DNA of 64,000 bases from Nocardia concava NBRC 100430 (lineage in GTDB: Bacteria > Actinomycetota > Actinomycetes > Mycobacteriales > Mycobacteriaceae): NCBI RefSeq assembly GCF_000308815.1, contig NZ_BAFX01000095.1, forward strand, positions 62,001 through 126,000, written 5' to 3'. Every line of letters starts with the position of its first letter. Positions within the stretch are counted from its first letter, which is position 1. Made by a program: the position numbers and the translations under genes. This document shows positions 39,117-47,474 of this stretch, one piece after another. The notes beneath the pieces were generated by a model. The model saw only the letters and a program-made list of their open reading frames with translations. It was not told the origin of the DNA and did not search any database.

Positions 39117-40196
39117 TCAGGCCGTGAGGCGGGGGTAATCGGTATAGCCACGCTCATCGCCACCATAGAAAGTGGCGCGGTCGGGTGTGTTGAACGGGCC
39201 TCCGGCGGCGAGTCGCTCGGGCAGGTCCGGGTTGGCCAGGAACAGTGCGCCGAAGGAGATCATGTCGGCAACGCCGTCCTCGATGAGGGCCAGTTCACCG
39301 GGACCGGTCACCGAGTCGGGTGTGGCCGGATTCAGAATGAAGGTGCCGCTGAACCGCTTCCGCAGTTCGACGGTTAGGTCGCGGTCCGCACCCGGACCCA
39401 TCTCCATGACGTGCAGATAAGCCAGGCCCAGCGGCTCGAGCGCATCGACCAGCGCGAGATAGGTATCCCGGTAACCCTCCTCCGCAATGTCATTGCTGCC
39501 GTTGGCCGGCGAGATCCTCAGCCCAACCCGCTCCGGCCCGATTGCCGCGGCCACCGCCCGCATCACCTCGAGCGGAAACCGAATCCGCCGCTGCACCGAC
39601 CCACCCCACCCGTCATCGCGCAGATTGGCGTTGGTGGACAGAAACTGATGCAGCAGATAGCCATTCGCACCGTGCACCTCAACCCCGTCGAACCCGGCCG
39701 CGATGGCATTGCGAGCCGCCCGCGCGAAATCCTCGACGGTGTCGAGTATCCCGGCCTCGGTCAGCTCCACCGGAACCACGAAGTCCCGCACCCCTTCCGG
39801 AGTGAAGGTCTTCCCACTCGCCGCAACCGCCGAGGGCCCCACCAGCCATTGCCCTTCGGGCAACATGCTCGGATGCCCGATCCGCCCAGCATGCATGAGC
39901 TGCGCAAAAATCGTCCCACCCGCAGCATGCACCGCCTCGGTCACCCGCCGCCACCCTTCGACCTGCGCGTCACTGTGCAGGCCGGGAGTAGCGACATAGC
40001 CCTGCCCCACAACCGAAGGCTGAATGGCCTCACTGACGATCAACCCCGCGCTCGCACGCTGCGCATAGTAGGTAGCCATGGCCGGAGTAGGTGTCGCACC
40101 GACCCCGTAGGCACGACTGCGGGTCATGGGAGCCATGACGATGCGATTGGACAGACGCCGACCGGCAAGGTCGATCGAATCGAATGCGGTAGTCAT
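39117..40196 (-). CDS. Old yellow enzyme family alkene reductase (NemA-like)
   Basis: A 359-residue FMN-binding TIM barrel: RRLSNRIVMAPMTRSRA at the front, LIVSEAIQPSVVGQGY and IFAQLMHAGRIGHP, the active-site HGANGYLLHQFL (His and Asn) and NLRDDGWGGSVQRRIRFPLE. It reduces activated C=C bonds (enones, nitroalkenes, possibly N-ethylmaleimide) with NADPH. The start at ATG 40196, MTTAFDS, was preferred to the longer frame at 40277. It forms an operon with the MarR gene. Confidence 0.9.
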   Translation of the reverse strand: MTTAFDSIDLAGRRLSNRIVMAPMTRSRAYGVGATPTPAMATYYAQRASAGLIVSEAIQPSVVGQGYVATPGLHSDAQVEGWRRVTEAVHAAGGTIFAQLMHAGRIGHPSMLPEGQWLVGPSAVAASGKTFTPEGVRDFVVPVELTEAGILDTVEDFARAARNAIAAGFDGVEVHGANGYLLHQFLSTNANLRDDGWGGSVQRRIRFPLEVMRAVAAAIGPERVGLRISPANGSNDIAEEGYRDTYLALVDALEPLGLAYLHVMEMGPGADRDLTVELRKRFSGTFILNPATPDSVTGPGELALIEDGVADMISFGALFLANPDLPERLAAGGPFNTPDRATFYGGDERGYTDYPRLTA

Positions 40197-40199
40197 ACT

Positions 40200-40237
40200 T
40201 GTTCGAACAGGTATCTCAACGAGATTGTTCCCAATCT
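40200..40237. promoter_or_regulatory. Paired palindromes upstream of the alkene reductase
   Basis: TGTTCGAACA (40200-40209) is a perfect 10-bp palindrome, and AGATTG-TTCC-CAATCT (40222-40237) a perfect 16-bp inverted repeat 12 bp further upstream. Both lie within 41 bp of the start. A plausible MarR operator region. Confidence 0.55.
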
Positions 40238-40294
40238 GCCAGTGACCACCACTATTTCCATATACCTGTCCAGCCAAGCACTCTTCGCGCTGGG

Positions 40295-40741
40295 CTACCG
40301 TTCGCGTGCACCAGACCTCCCGCGACGCCGCCCCACCGCCCGCAAAACCTCCGCCAACAGCCCGAGCACGAACACCGCCTCCCCCACCACCAGCGCACGC
40401 CCCGCCGCGTCGGTGGTGAGGGTTTCACCGAGGCTCTGGTCGGGCAGAAAGGTCAGCGCAGTGAGAGTCACTGCCACAAAGCACAATCCGTACGCGCAGA
40501 CCGCTGGAATCAGCAATCGCATCGCCCGCACCGGCGTCATCGGAGCCCGCGCCACCCGCCACGCGAGCCCAACCCCACCAACCAAACTGAACGCGAGCCA
40601 CCCGTAATTGGTGGTACTGAACCCGTTGATCCCCCGAAAATCGAAGTGGCGCAACGCTCCGACGACAACGTCCACCGCAGCCGCAGCGGCCAACGACCCC
40701 AACCACGGCCACAGCGCCACGACATTGCGTAAACCAACCAT
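40295..40741 (-). CDS. Four-helix membrane protein of unknown function
   Basis: A 148-residue protein with four hydrophobic segments (about 10-28, 45-62, 70-95, 115-135) and basic ends (RRRGRSGARER). Weakly reminiscent of DUF2069/DoxX-size proteins, but no motif convinces me. It precedes the reductase/MarR operon in the same direction, with a 98-bp regulatory gap between. Confidence 0.65.
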   Translation of the reverse strand: MVGLRNVVALWPWLGSLAAAAAVDVVVGALRHFDFRGINGFSTTNYGWLAFSLVGGVGLAWRVARAPMTPVRAMRLLIPAVCAYGLCFVAVTLTALTFLPDQSLGETLTTDAAGRALVVGEAVFVLGLLAEVLRAVGRRRGRSGARER

Positions 40742-40859
40742 CCGAGCCTCCTACCATCACCGCCCGGCAAACCCATCCTGCGCGCATCACACCCCGCGCA
40801 CATCGGGGACAACCCCCGACCCCACCCCGAAACCACTCGAACCGGATCATGATCGACGC

Positions 40860-41378
40860 ATGGATGGACTTCTGGTGTTGGTGAACGGCCTTCCCGGCGC
40901 GGGTAAGACGACGTTGGGTGGCGGGCTGGCTCGTACTTTGGACGCTTGGTTCCTTTCCAAGGACGCTGTCAAGGAAGCCTTGGTTGCCGCCGTTGAAAAC
41001 ATCACCGCGGTACCGGAATTCGGGGGGATCGCGATGGACACGGTGTGGGCGCTGGCCGAACAGTCGTCGGTCGATGTCGTCATCGACTCCTGGTGGTTCA
41101 AGCCTCGCGATCTGGCTTTCGCCCGCGCGGGCATCGAGAAGTCCGGTGCTCGTCGGGTCGTGGAAGTCTGGTGCGACGTGCCCGCGGAAGTCGCCAGGAG
41201 CCGGTATTCCTCCCGGCGGCGGGCGGCCATCTATCGCGACCGTGAACGCCTGGCCGAGAACTGGGATGAGTGGGCGGCTCACGCGGCTCCGCTGGGTCTG
41301 GCTCCGACCGTCCTGGTCGACACCACCCGCCCGGTCGACCTCACCGCCCTTGCCGAGCAGGTGAGGGCTGCTGTGTGA
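40860..41378 (+). CDS. Small P-loop kinase-like ATPase (AAA_33/Zeta-toxin-like fold)
   Basis: A 172-residue P-loop protein: Walker A in VNGLPGAGKTTLGGGL (residues 8-18), WFLSKDAVKEALV for the substrate Asp-Lys pair, VVIDSWWFKPRD as the Walker B-like strand, and a lid rich in Arg (RSRYSSRRRAAIYRDRERL). This pattern fits small kinases of the AAA_33 group (chloramphenicol 3-phosphotransferase, gluconate kinase, Zeta-toxin relatives). Substrate unknown. The ATG at 40860 was chosen because the P-loop begins six residues later. It ends 7 bp from the convergent hydrolase gene. Confidence 0.82.
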   Translation: MDGLLVLVNGLPGAGKTTLGGGLARTLDAWFLSKDAVKEALVAAVENITAVPEFGGIAMDTVWALAEQSSVDVVIDSWWFKPRDLAFARAGIEKSGARRVVEVWCDVPAEVARSRYSSRRRAAIYRDRERLAENWDEWAAHAAPLGLAPTVLVDTTRPVDLTALAEQVRAAV

Positions 41379-41385
41379 AGCAAGA

Positions 41386-43212
41386 TCACGGGGTGAAGGG
41401 GATGAGGGTGCCTGCGGGGACACAGAGTTGGGGATCGGGTTCGCCGTAGAGGCGGGAGAGGAGGGACTTCAAGGGGGTGAAGAGGACTGTTTCTACGTCG
41501 TTGCGGGTGGGGGTGGTCATGCAGTAGCTGGGGCCGGCGGCGCCCTCCGGGGATACTTCCGCGGCGGTGGCTTCGGAGAGGTTGGCGTCCGGCGAGGTGG
41601 CGCGGGTGCAGGCGTCGGTGTCCTTCAGGATGTTGCAGTCGAGCCAGTCGACGGCGAAATGGGTTGAGGCGGCCCAGGATCCGACGGCTCGAGGGGTGAC
41701 CATGTCGATGTTGGATGTATCGCCGTGGCTGCCGCCCTTGAGGACGAGGAATTGGAGTGGGGCGTTGCCGCGGGCGTTGCCGCGGACCCAGTCGTACCAG
41801 GACTTGCCGCCGAGGGGGCCGTCGGTGGGGTCGAAACCGATATGCGCGCCACCGAGATTGAAGTCGTTGATGGGGAAGGCGCCGCCGGCGGTCATGCCGG
41901 GGATGTCGGTGTCGGCGGTCTGGATCTGGGTGGGGACATTGCCGAAGCTGGGCTCGAAGCCCGACATCAATACGGCCGCAGCGGGTTTCGGTAGCGGGCG
42001 GCCGTCCATGCCGTGGCCCTCGCCGATGTCGTAGAGGTAGTGGCTGGTGGCGATGGAGCCCATGGACTGGGCCATCAGGCCGACCTGGTCGGTGTCGATC
42101 AGGTCCAGGACCGGGTTGCGGTCGTTGGCGCCCGCGGGTGCGTAGGCGGGGTTGTAGCGCTGGCCCAGGCGCGGGATGTGCACAGTGTTCCAGAAGTCGA
42201 CGAGGTTGGAGGTGTCGCCGAGCAGGGTCTGGGTGTCGGAGGACGGGATGATGTCGTCACCGACCACCCAGCGCACCACGTCCTCGACATCGCGGCACGG
42301 GCCGGACGCGAAGCAGTGCGGGGTGTTGTACGGGACGACCTCATCCAGCACGGTGCCATCGCTCGCGCCCTGACCCGCCTCGTCATAGGTGAGACCGATG
42401 TAGCCGTGGCGCACGGCCGTCATCGTGTACGCGTAGTACGACGACTGCGGGACCGCCGCGCCATTGGTGAACACCGTCATCGGGAACCTGTGGCCCGGAT
42501 TCGGTTGCAGCGCATCCTCGGGCAGCCAGAGGGTCGCGGCCAGGCGCAGGCCGCGGGCGTTCACGATCTGGATCTTGCGGGCTTGGCCGAGCTTGAAGTC
42601 CGCGCCCGGAGTATCCGCGGAAACGCAGTCGCCGCTGCGGGTTTCGTAGAGGACGGTGTCGTCGGGCAGGATGCACGGGTAGCGGAACGCGCCGGTGATG
42701 CCGACATTGCCGGGGCTGTTGGTCAGCGAATCGCCGTCGAGGGTGTTGTCGGCGGGGTCGCCGAACACCCCGCTGTGGCTCCAGTTCGGCAGGAACAGCC
42801 GGTTCGCGGGAATCGGTTGCGCACCAAGGACTGTCGGGAACTGCCGGATCGACTCATCGAGCACCTTCTCGATATTGTCTCGCAGCTTCTGCTGCCCATC
42901 GGGCCCCTGGTACTGCCCCGGGTCGAGCATGGGCGCGAGATCGGCGAAGGCGCGGCCGGGCAGGCTGGTCAAATGCGCTATCCAGTACTGGAATTCGGCG
43001 GGATTCGCCCAATCGTGCTGATAGCCCTGCAGCAGCATGGCCATGTTCTGCAGCAGGTACGCCGGGTCCACCGCCGCCGGATCGGGCGTCGCGGGAGCCG
43101 TCGCCGCGGGTTCGTCGGCCAGCGCCGGAGCCGAGGCGGCGGCCACACCAAGCAGGCCGACCGCCACTACCGCCGCGGCACAGCGCACCCGACGCCGAAT
43201 TGATCCGGTCAT
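41386..43212 (-). CDS. Exported alpha/beta hydrolase A
   Basis: A 608-residue protein with a Sec-type signal (cleavage after about residue 32, APALA). An N-terminal helical domain (to about 180) precedes an alpha/beta-hydrolase fold: LAATLWLPEDALQPNPG, then the nucleophile elbow AQSMGS with Ala at the first position instead of Gly. The likely His motif is KGGSHGDTSN; GFDPTDGPLGG may carry the acid. It shares with hydrolase B (43476) RYNPAYAPAGANDRNPVLDL, MDGRPLPKP and the GGSHGD block. No lipid anchor; probably cell-wall or secreted. Divergent from B across a 263-bp gap. Ribosome site GAGGAGGG. Confidence 0.83.
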   Translation of the reverse strand: MTGSIRRRVRCAAAVVAVGLLGVAAASAPALADEPAATAPATPDPAAVDPAYLLQNMAMLLQGYQHDWANPAEFQYWIAHLTSLPGRAFADLAPMLDPGQYQGPDGQQKLRDNIEKVLDESIRQFPTVLGAQPIPANRLFLPNWSHSGVFGDPADNTLDGDSLTNSPGNVGITGAFRYPCILPDDTVLYETRSGDCVSADTPGADFKLGQARKIQIVNARGLRLAATLWLPEDALQPNPGHRFPMTVFTNGAAVPQSSYYAYTMTAVRHGYIGLTYDEAGQGASDGTVLDEVVPYNTPHCFASGPCRDVEDVVRWVVGDDIIPSSDTQTLLGDTSNLVDFWNTVHIPRLGQRYNPAYAPAGANDRNPVLDLIDTDQVGLMAQSMGSIATSHYLYDIGEGHGMDGRPLPKPAAAVLMSGFEPSFGNVPTQIQTADTDIPGMTAGGAFPINDFNLGGAHIGFDPTDGPLGGKSWYDWVRGNARGNAPLQFLVLKGGSHGDTSNIDMVTPRAVGSWAASTHFAVDWLDCNILKDTDACTRATSPDANLSEATAAEVSPEGAAGPSYCMTTPTRNDVETVLFTPLKSLLSRLYGEPDPQLCVPAGTLIPFTP

Positions 43213-43475
43213 GGAACACCCTCCTCATTGATCCCCGGTGTACCAGACAGTGAAGTTGACCATTGCGGTAGAGCGAGAGTGCGCGACCGGCCAAGTGATT
43301 GGCATTTGGCGTCGCATCCGCGCCTGACGGTGTTATCGAGGCGAGCCGATCTTGTCGAGAATTGTCAACCTCATGGCAGTCCGCGACCTGCCGGTTCCGC
43401 GCCCGGCCCATTTCAATTCGGAAGTGAGACCCGGATCACCGCAGACCCGGGTGCTGAATGAGCCAGGAGGTCGGG

Positions 43476-45200
43476 GTGCGTAGAGCCCGTCGTATTCGTG
43501 GTCTGGCAGCGCTGCCCGCGGCAGTGGTGCTCGCCTTGGGAGGGAGCATGGCCGCCGCCCCGGCACAGGCCGATCCCTATCCCGCGCCGCAGGCGCCGGA
43601 CCCGTCGTATGTGTTCACCGAGATCGGGCAGCTGTTCACGGGCACATTCGTCGACGCGCTGACCCCGGGGCAGCTCCAATACTTCGTCGAGGCGGGCATT
43701 CTCGACACGGCGGGCCGGTTGGCGGAGCCGTTCGTAGACCTCACCAAGCCCGAGACCTGGCATACGCCGCAGGGCGCGTCGGGGGCGGCGGCCGCGGCGC
43801 AGAAGATCTGGGACGCGCTGACCCATGTCGCACCGTTCGGCATCGGCCTGCCCACGCATCCGGCCTACATCCCCGACTGGAATCGCAACGGGCGCTTCGG
43901 CATTGCCGATGTCGACGACGCAGTGCACGACGATGAGTACGACAATCCGACCTACGCACAGGCGAAGTTCCGGATGCCGTGCAACAACGCCGACGGCACC
44001 GTCTGGTTCGAGACGGTCGACGGTTCCTGCGCCCCGGGTGAATCCGCCGCGGTCTTCAAGCAGGGCACGGTCAAGAAGTTCCGGGTCGTCGACGCGCGCG
44101 GAATCTCCTTGGCGGGCAAGGTCTTCTTCCCCGACGGCGTCGACCCCGACAACCCTGACGGGCAGAAGCGCCCGGTCACGATCGGCTTCCCCGGCGCGTC
44201 CGAGCATCAGAGCGATGTCGGCATGTACGCCATGGGCGCGGCCCGCAACGGCTTCATCAGCTTCACCTTCGCCCAGGCCGGACAGCCCGCGAGCGACGGC
44301 AACGCGCTGGACCTGGTCACTCCGCTGCTGCAGGTGGAGCACTGCTTCGCGCCCGGTTCCTGCCTGGACGCGCAGGACGTCACCCGCTGGGTCGCCGGAC
44401 AGGACATCACCGCGATCAGCGATCTCAACAATGAGCTCGGCAATCTGCTGCGCGCGCAGAATCCGCGCCTGGTCCGGATCAACCCGGCCTATGCCCCGGT
44501 CGGGGAGAACCAGCGCAATCCGTGGCTGGATCTGCTCGATCTCGACCACATCAACCTGTGGGGCCAGTCGGTCGGTTCGATCGGCATGTCCTCATATCTG
44601 AACTGGCAGGACAAGGGCTTCGGCTACGACGGCCGCCCGCTGCCGCGAGTGGATTCCTTCGTCGGCATGTCCGGTTTCACCCACCATGTCGCCTCGGCCG
44701 CGGTCCAGTATCAGACCGCCGACTTCGACATCCCGGGCCTGAACGAGAACGGCTTCCTGCCGCCCAACCCGATCTTCGACCCGACCGACGGGCCGATCGG
44801 CACCAAGGACCTCTACGACCTGGAACGCCGGGATCCGCGCAGTACCAAGCCCATGATGTTCGTCGACTACGAGGGCGGCAGCCACGGCGACTCCATCAAC
44901 TGGCTCGGGGTGCCGCACAATGCGAAATCGCCTGCGCTGTCGGTGCATTACGCCATGGCGTGGTTCAACTGCTACGGCCGCGGCGATGCCGATCAGGCCG
45001 CCTGCGATTCGCTGAGCCAGCCGATCGACGGCCTGTCGCGTGCCGTCGCGACGGAGTACGCGCCGCAGGGGCATGACGGGCCGAGCCTGTGCGTCACGAT
45101 CCCCGATCGCGCCACCCTCGAGCAGATTTTCCGGCCGCAGATCTTCCTCCAGAACCTCACCAGCAGCCCGGGCTGGCACGACTGCACCCCGCAGTCGTAG
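43476..45200 (+). CDS. Exported alpha/beta hydrolase B, first gene of a secreted-protein operon
   Basis: A 574-residue exported enzyme. The start is GTG 43476 with AGGAGG at 43465-43470; the ATG at 43458 has no ribosome site. Signal cleavage near residue 32 (PAQA). The nucleophile elbow GQSVGS is the standard G-x-S-x-G. Acid/His motifs are FDPTDGPIG and EGGSHGDS. It is paralogous to hydrolase A, sharing RINPAYAPVG and YDGRPLPR. The cysteines (CNNADG, CAPGE, CFAPGSC, C-terminal) suggest disulfides. It leads the operon hydrolase B - FG-GAP - two small exported proteins - hydrolase C, with gaps of 25, -4, 13 and 29 bp. Confidence 0.85.
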   Translation: MRRARRIRGLAALPAAVVLALGGSMAAAPAQADPYPAPQAPDPSYVFTEIGQLFTGTFVDALTPGQLQYFVEAGILDTAGRLAEPFVDLTKPETWHTPQGASGAAAAAQKIWDALTHVAPFGIGLPTHPAYIPDWNRNGRFGIADVDDAVHDDEYDNPTYAQAKFRMPCNNADGTVWFETVDGSCAPGESAAVFKQGTVKKFRVVDARGISLAGKVFFPDGVDPDNPDGQKRPVTIGFPGASEHQSDVGMYAMGAARNGFISFTFAQAGQPASDGNALDLVTPLLQVEHCFAPGSCLDAQDVTRWVAGQDITAISDLNNELGNLLRAQNPRLVRINPAYAPVGENQRNPWLDLLDLDHINLWGQSVGSIGMSSYLNWQDKGFGYDGRPLPRVDSFVGMSGFTHHVASAAVQYQTADFDIPGLNENGFLPPNPIFDPTDGPIGTKDLYDLERRDPRSTKPMMFVDYEGGSHGDSINWLGVPHNAKSPALSVHYAMAWFNCYGRGDADQAACDSLSQPIDGLSRAVATEYAPQGHDGPSLCVTIPDRATLEQIFRPQIFLQNLTSSPGWHDCTPQS

Positions 45201-45225
45201 GCCCAATTCATCAGGGATACAACAT

Positions 45226-46464
45226 ATGTCGGGACACAAGACGTTGCTCACCACCGGCGCGCTGGCCACCGCGCTCGCGCTGTCCGGGCCGAGTCTGCCG
45301 GGTGCGGCGAGCGCCGCGCCGGACACCGGGTCGAGCCTCACCGGCTCGACCGGATCGAATCCGGTGTTCGAGGATTCGGTCGAGTACTACGCGGGCGGAC
45401 TCGGTGCGGGCTACGGCTCGCAGACCATGGCCACCGGCGACTTCTTCCACGATGGGAACCAGTCGGTGGCCGCCACCGGGGTAGCGGGCGGTGTCGCCAT
45501 CCTGCGTGGCGACGGGCACGGCCACCTGCGCCGAACCCAGTTCATTCCCACCGAGATCGGCGCGAACGCCGTGGTGGCCGGTGACCTCCGCGGTACCGGG
45601 AATCTGGATCTGGTGGTGAGCAATCAGCTCAGTATCAGCATTCTGTTCAATGACGGGAACGGGCATTTCACGGTCGATCGCGTGTATTCGCGGGACCCGA
45701 ATCCGAATGTCACCTATCGCACCGGCGGGCTGCCGGTCGGTGTGCAGCTCGGGGATTTCAACCACACCGGGCATCTGGATATCGCGTTCAACAACCTCGT
45801 GCCGCTGCCCGGCGCGATCGGTGTCATGCACAACGACGGGACCGGGCACTTCGCCGAACCACAGTGGCTCGCAGCGGGTTTGCTGCGGTCGACGGTGCTG
45901 GTGCGCGATGTCGACAATGACGGCTACGACGATGTGGTGACCGGTGATCTGGGCACGACCGGCTTCTGGGTGCTGGTCAACAATCGCAATGGCGGGTTCC
46001 TGCCGCCGCGCTGGAATCTGCTACCGCTGCCCGATGAGGATCTGAAGGTCGCCGATGTGGACGGCGACGGCAATGCCGATGTCATCTCGGCGAATGTCGC
46101 GGCGTTCAGTTTCTCGGTCATGTACGGCGACGGGCGCGGCAATTTCGGGCCGCCGCAATTGACTTTCGGCCCGATCGCCCCGTGTGCCGTCGCGATCGGC
46201 GACTTCACCGGCAGCGGCCGCATGGATATCGCCGCGGTGCAGTACGCGCCCTCGACGGCGGTCATCTACCGCAACAACGGCGACCGCACCTTCAGCTATG
46301 TCGAGCAGCACACCGTGGGGCTGGGCGGGCAGGCCGCCGCGGCGGTGCGCCTCGACAACGACCGGCACGACGACGTCATCTCCATGAGCATGGCCTCGGA
46401 GTCCGTGGCGGTGCTGCGCAACCGCGTTCCACTGAATTCCGATGAAGGACAACAGGACCGATGA
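45226..46464 (+). CDS. Exported FG-GAP/VCBS seven-repeat beta-propeller protein
   Basis: A 412-residue exported protein with a signal ending near residue 30 (PGAASA). About seven repeats of 45-55 residues share the FG-GAP pattern G/V-D-x-x-G/D-x-x-D-[IVL]...[IVL]-x-N/G-D/N-G-x-G-x-F: GDFFHDGNQ, GDLRGTGNLDLVV, GDFNHTGHLDIAF, DVDNDGYDDVV, DVDGDGNADVI, GDFTGSGRMDIAA and RLDNDRHDDVI. Repeats 4 and 5 keep full D-x-D-x-DG calcium loops. A seven-bladed propeller, usually for binding glycans or other surface proteins. It sits between hydrolase B and two small exported proteins; its stop overlaps the next start by 4 bp. Confidence 0.87.
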   Translation: MSGHKTLLTTGALATALALSGPSLPGAASAAPDTGSSLTGSTGSNPVFEDSVEYYAGGLGAGYGSQTMATGDFFHDGNQSVAATGVAGGVAILRGDGHGHLRRTQFIPTEIGANAVVAGDLRGTGNLDLVVSNQLSISILFNDGNGHFTVDRVYSRDPNPNVTYRTGGLPVGVQLGDFNHTGHLDIAFNNLVPLPGAIGVMHNDGTGHFAEPQWLAAGLLRSTVLVRDVDNDGYDDVVTGDLGTTGFWVLVNNRNGGFLPPRWNLLPLPDEDLKVADVDGDGNADVISANVAAFSFSVMYGDGRGNFGPPQLTFGPIAPCAVAIGDFTGSGRMDIAAVQYAPSTAVIYRNNGDRTFSYVEQHTVGLGGQAAAAVRLDNDRHDDVISMSMASESVAVLRNRVPLNSDEGQQDR

Positions 46465-46913
46465 AGAGCAAGATCATGACGGGGCTGGCCGTCGCGGGCG
46501 GGACCGTGGCGTTGGCCGCGACCGTGGGGACGCCGAACGCCGAGGCCGTGGAGCCGACGCTGTCGTGGGGCACCAGTTTCGGCGGGACAAGCCTCAACCA
46601 CTTCACCACCGTGCCCGCGGGTGCGTTGCTCGACGGTGATATCGCGACGCTGACCCCGGCGATCCCGCCGGGCATCCTGGGCGTCGTCGCGGCAACGAAT
46701 CTCTCAGGTGGGGGCTGTGTTTCGGCCCGCTACGTGTTCTATCCCAAGGACGGCGGCACGCCGGAGATCGTGCCGGTGGGCACCTCCTGTGGGCTGCCCG
46801 TGGTGTACGCGGTCGCCGCGAGCCGCCCGGCCGGGGCGTACGCGGAGGTCTGCGGCGAGCTCACCACCGCGCCCAATCCGAACCGCACCTGCCTGCGCTT
46901 CCCCAACGACTGA
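46461..46913 (+). CDS. Small exported protein, four-cysteine member of a tandem pair
   Basis: A 150-residue exported protein with a signal peptide to about residue 29 (PNAEA). Its C-terminal half contains YVFYPKDGGTPEIVPVG, then YAEVCGE and RTCLRFPND, in the same spacing as in the next gene. Four cysteines in the mature part (GGGC, TSC, EVC, RTC) could form two disulfides. No named family. Probably a cell-wall or secreted protein acting with the propeller and hydrolases around it. Confidence 0.75.
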   Translation: MKSKIMTGLAVAGGTVALAATVGTPNAEAVEPTLSWGTSFGGTSLNHFTTVPAGALLDGDIATLTPAIPPGILGVVAATNLSGGGCVSARYVFYPKDGGTPEIVPVGTSCGLPVVYAVAASRPAGAYAEVCGELTTAPNPNRTCLRFPND

Positions 46914-46926
46914 CGAAAGCCGGACC

Positions 46927-47445
46927 ATGACAAGCTCTTTCACACGCCGGCTGCTGACCGGTGCGGCCCTGGCCGCGGTGACGGCCGTTCCGGCGGCGCC
47001 CGCCCTGGCCGACACGCTGCCGCCCGCGATCAACGAACCCGCTGCGCCGCAACCGAATCCGCTGCCGTCGGATCTGACCACCAGCGCGGGTTGGCTGCCG
47101 CCGATCAACTTCAATATCAATCTGCTCGGGTTCGACTTCAAGCACACCGATCTCACGCCCGAGTGGGTCACCTATGACGCGGGCAACTGGTATGTGAGCC
47201 CCGATCTTCCGATCTGGACGCTCGGCTGGCTGGCCGACGTCAAGCTGGGCGACGGTGCCGGTGCGGACGGTGAGATGACGTTCTATCTCAAGGACGGAAC
47301 AACCGAAGTCGTTCCGCTGCACTCGAATCTGACGATCTGGAACTATCTGTCCCGCCATCCCGGCCGCGACTACGCCATGGTCTGCCATCGCGCCGCCCAG
47401 CCCGGTGACGCGGGTCAGCGCACCTGCTTCCGCTTCGTCAACTGA
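46927..47445 (+). CDS. Small exported protein, second member of the tandem pair
   Basis: A 172-residue exported protein, signal to about residue 28 (APALA), then a Pro/Asn-rich linker and a domain with a matching C-terminus: MTFYLKDGTTEVVPLHS, YAMVCHR, RTCFRFVN. It has only the last two cysteines of its neighbour, so one disulfide. The N-terminal half (INFNINLLGFDFKHTDLTPE) is unrelated to the neighbour, so the shared unit is about 60 residues. It lies 13 bp after the first member. Confidence 0.75.
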   Translation: MTSSFTRRLLTGAALAAVTAVPAAPALADTLPPAINEPAAPQPNPLPSDLTTSAGWLPPINFNINLLGFDFKHTDLTPEWVTYDAGNWYVSPDLPIWTLGWLADVKLGDGAGADGEMTFYLKDGTTEVVPLHSNLTIWNYLSRHPGRDYAMVCHRAAQPGDAGQRTCFRFVN

Positions 47446-47474
47446 CCCGCCCCGAGAGAAGAGGTACCCCACCG

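Noticed and set aside
43458..43475. ATG at 43458 as start of hydrolase B
   Set aside because: No ribosome site before it; GTG 43476 has AGGAGG 5 bases upstream and begins a better signal peptide.
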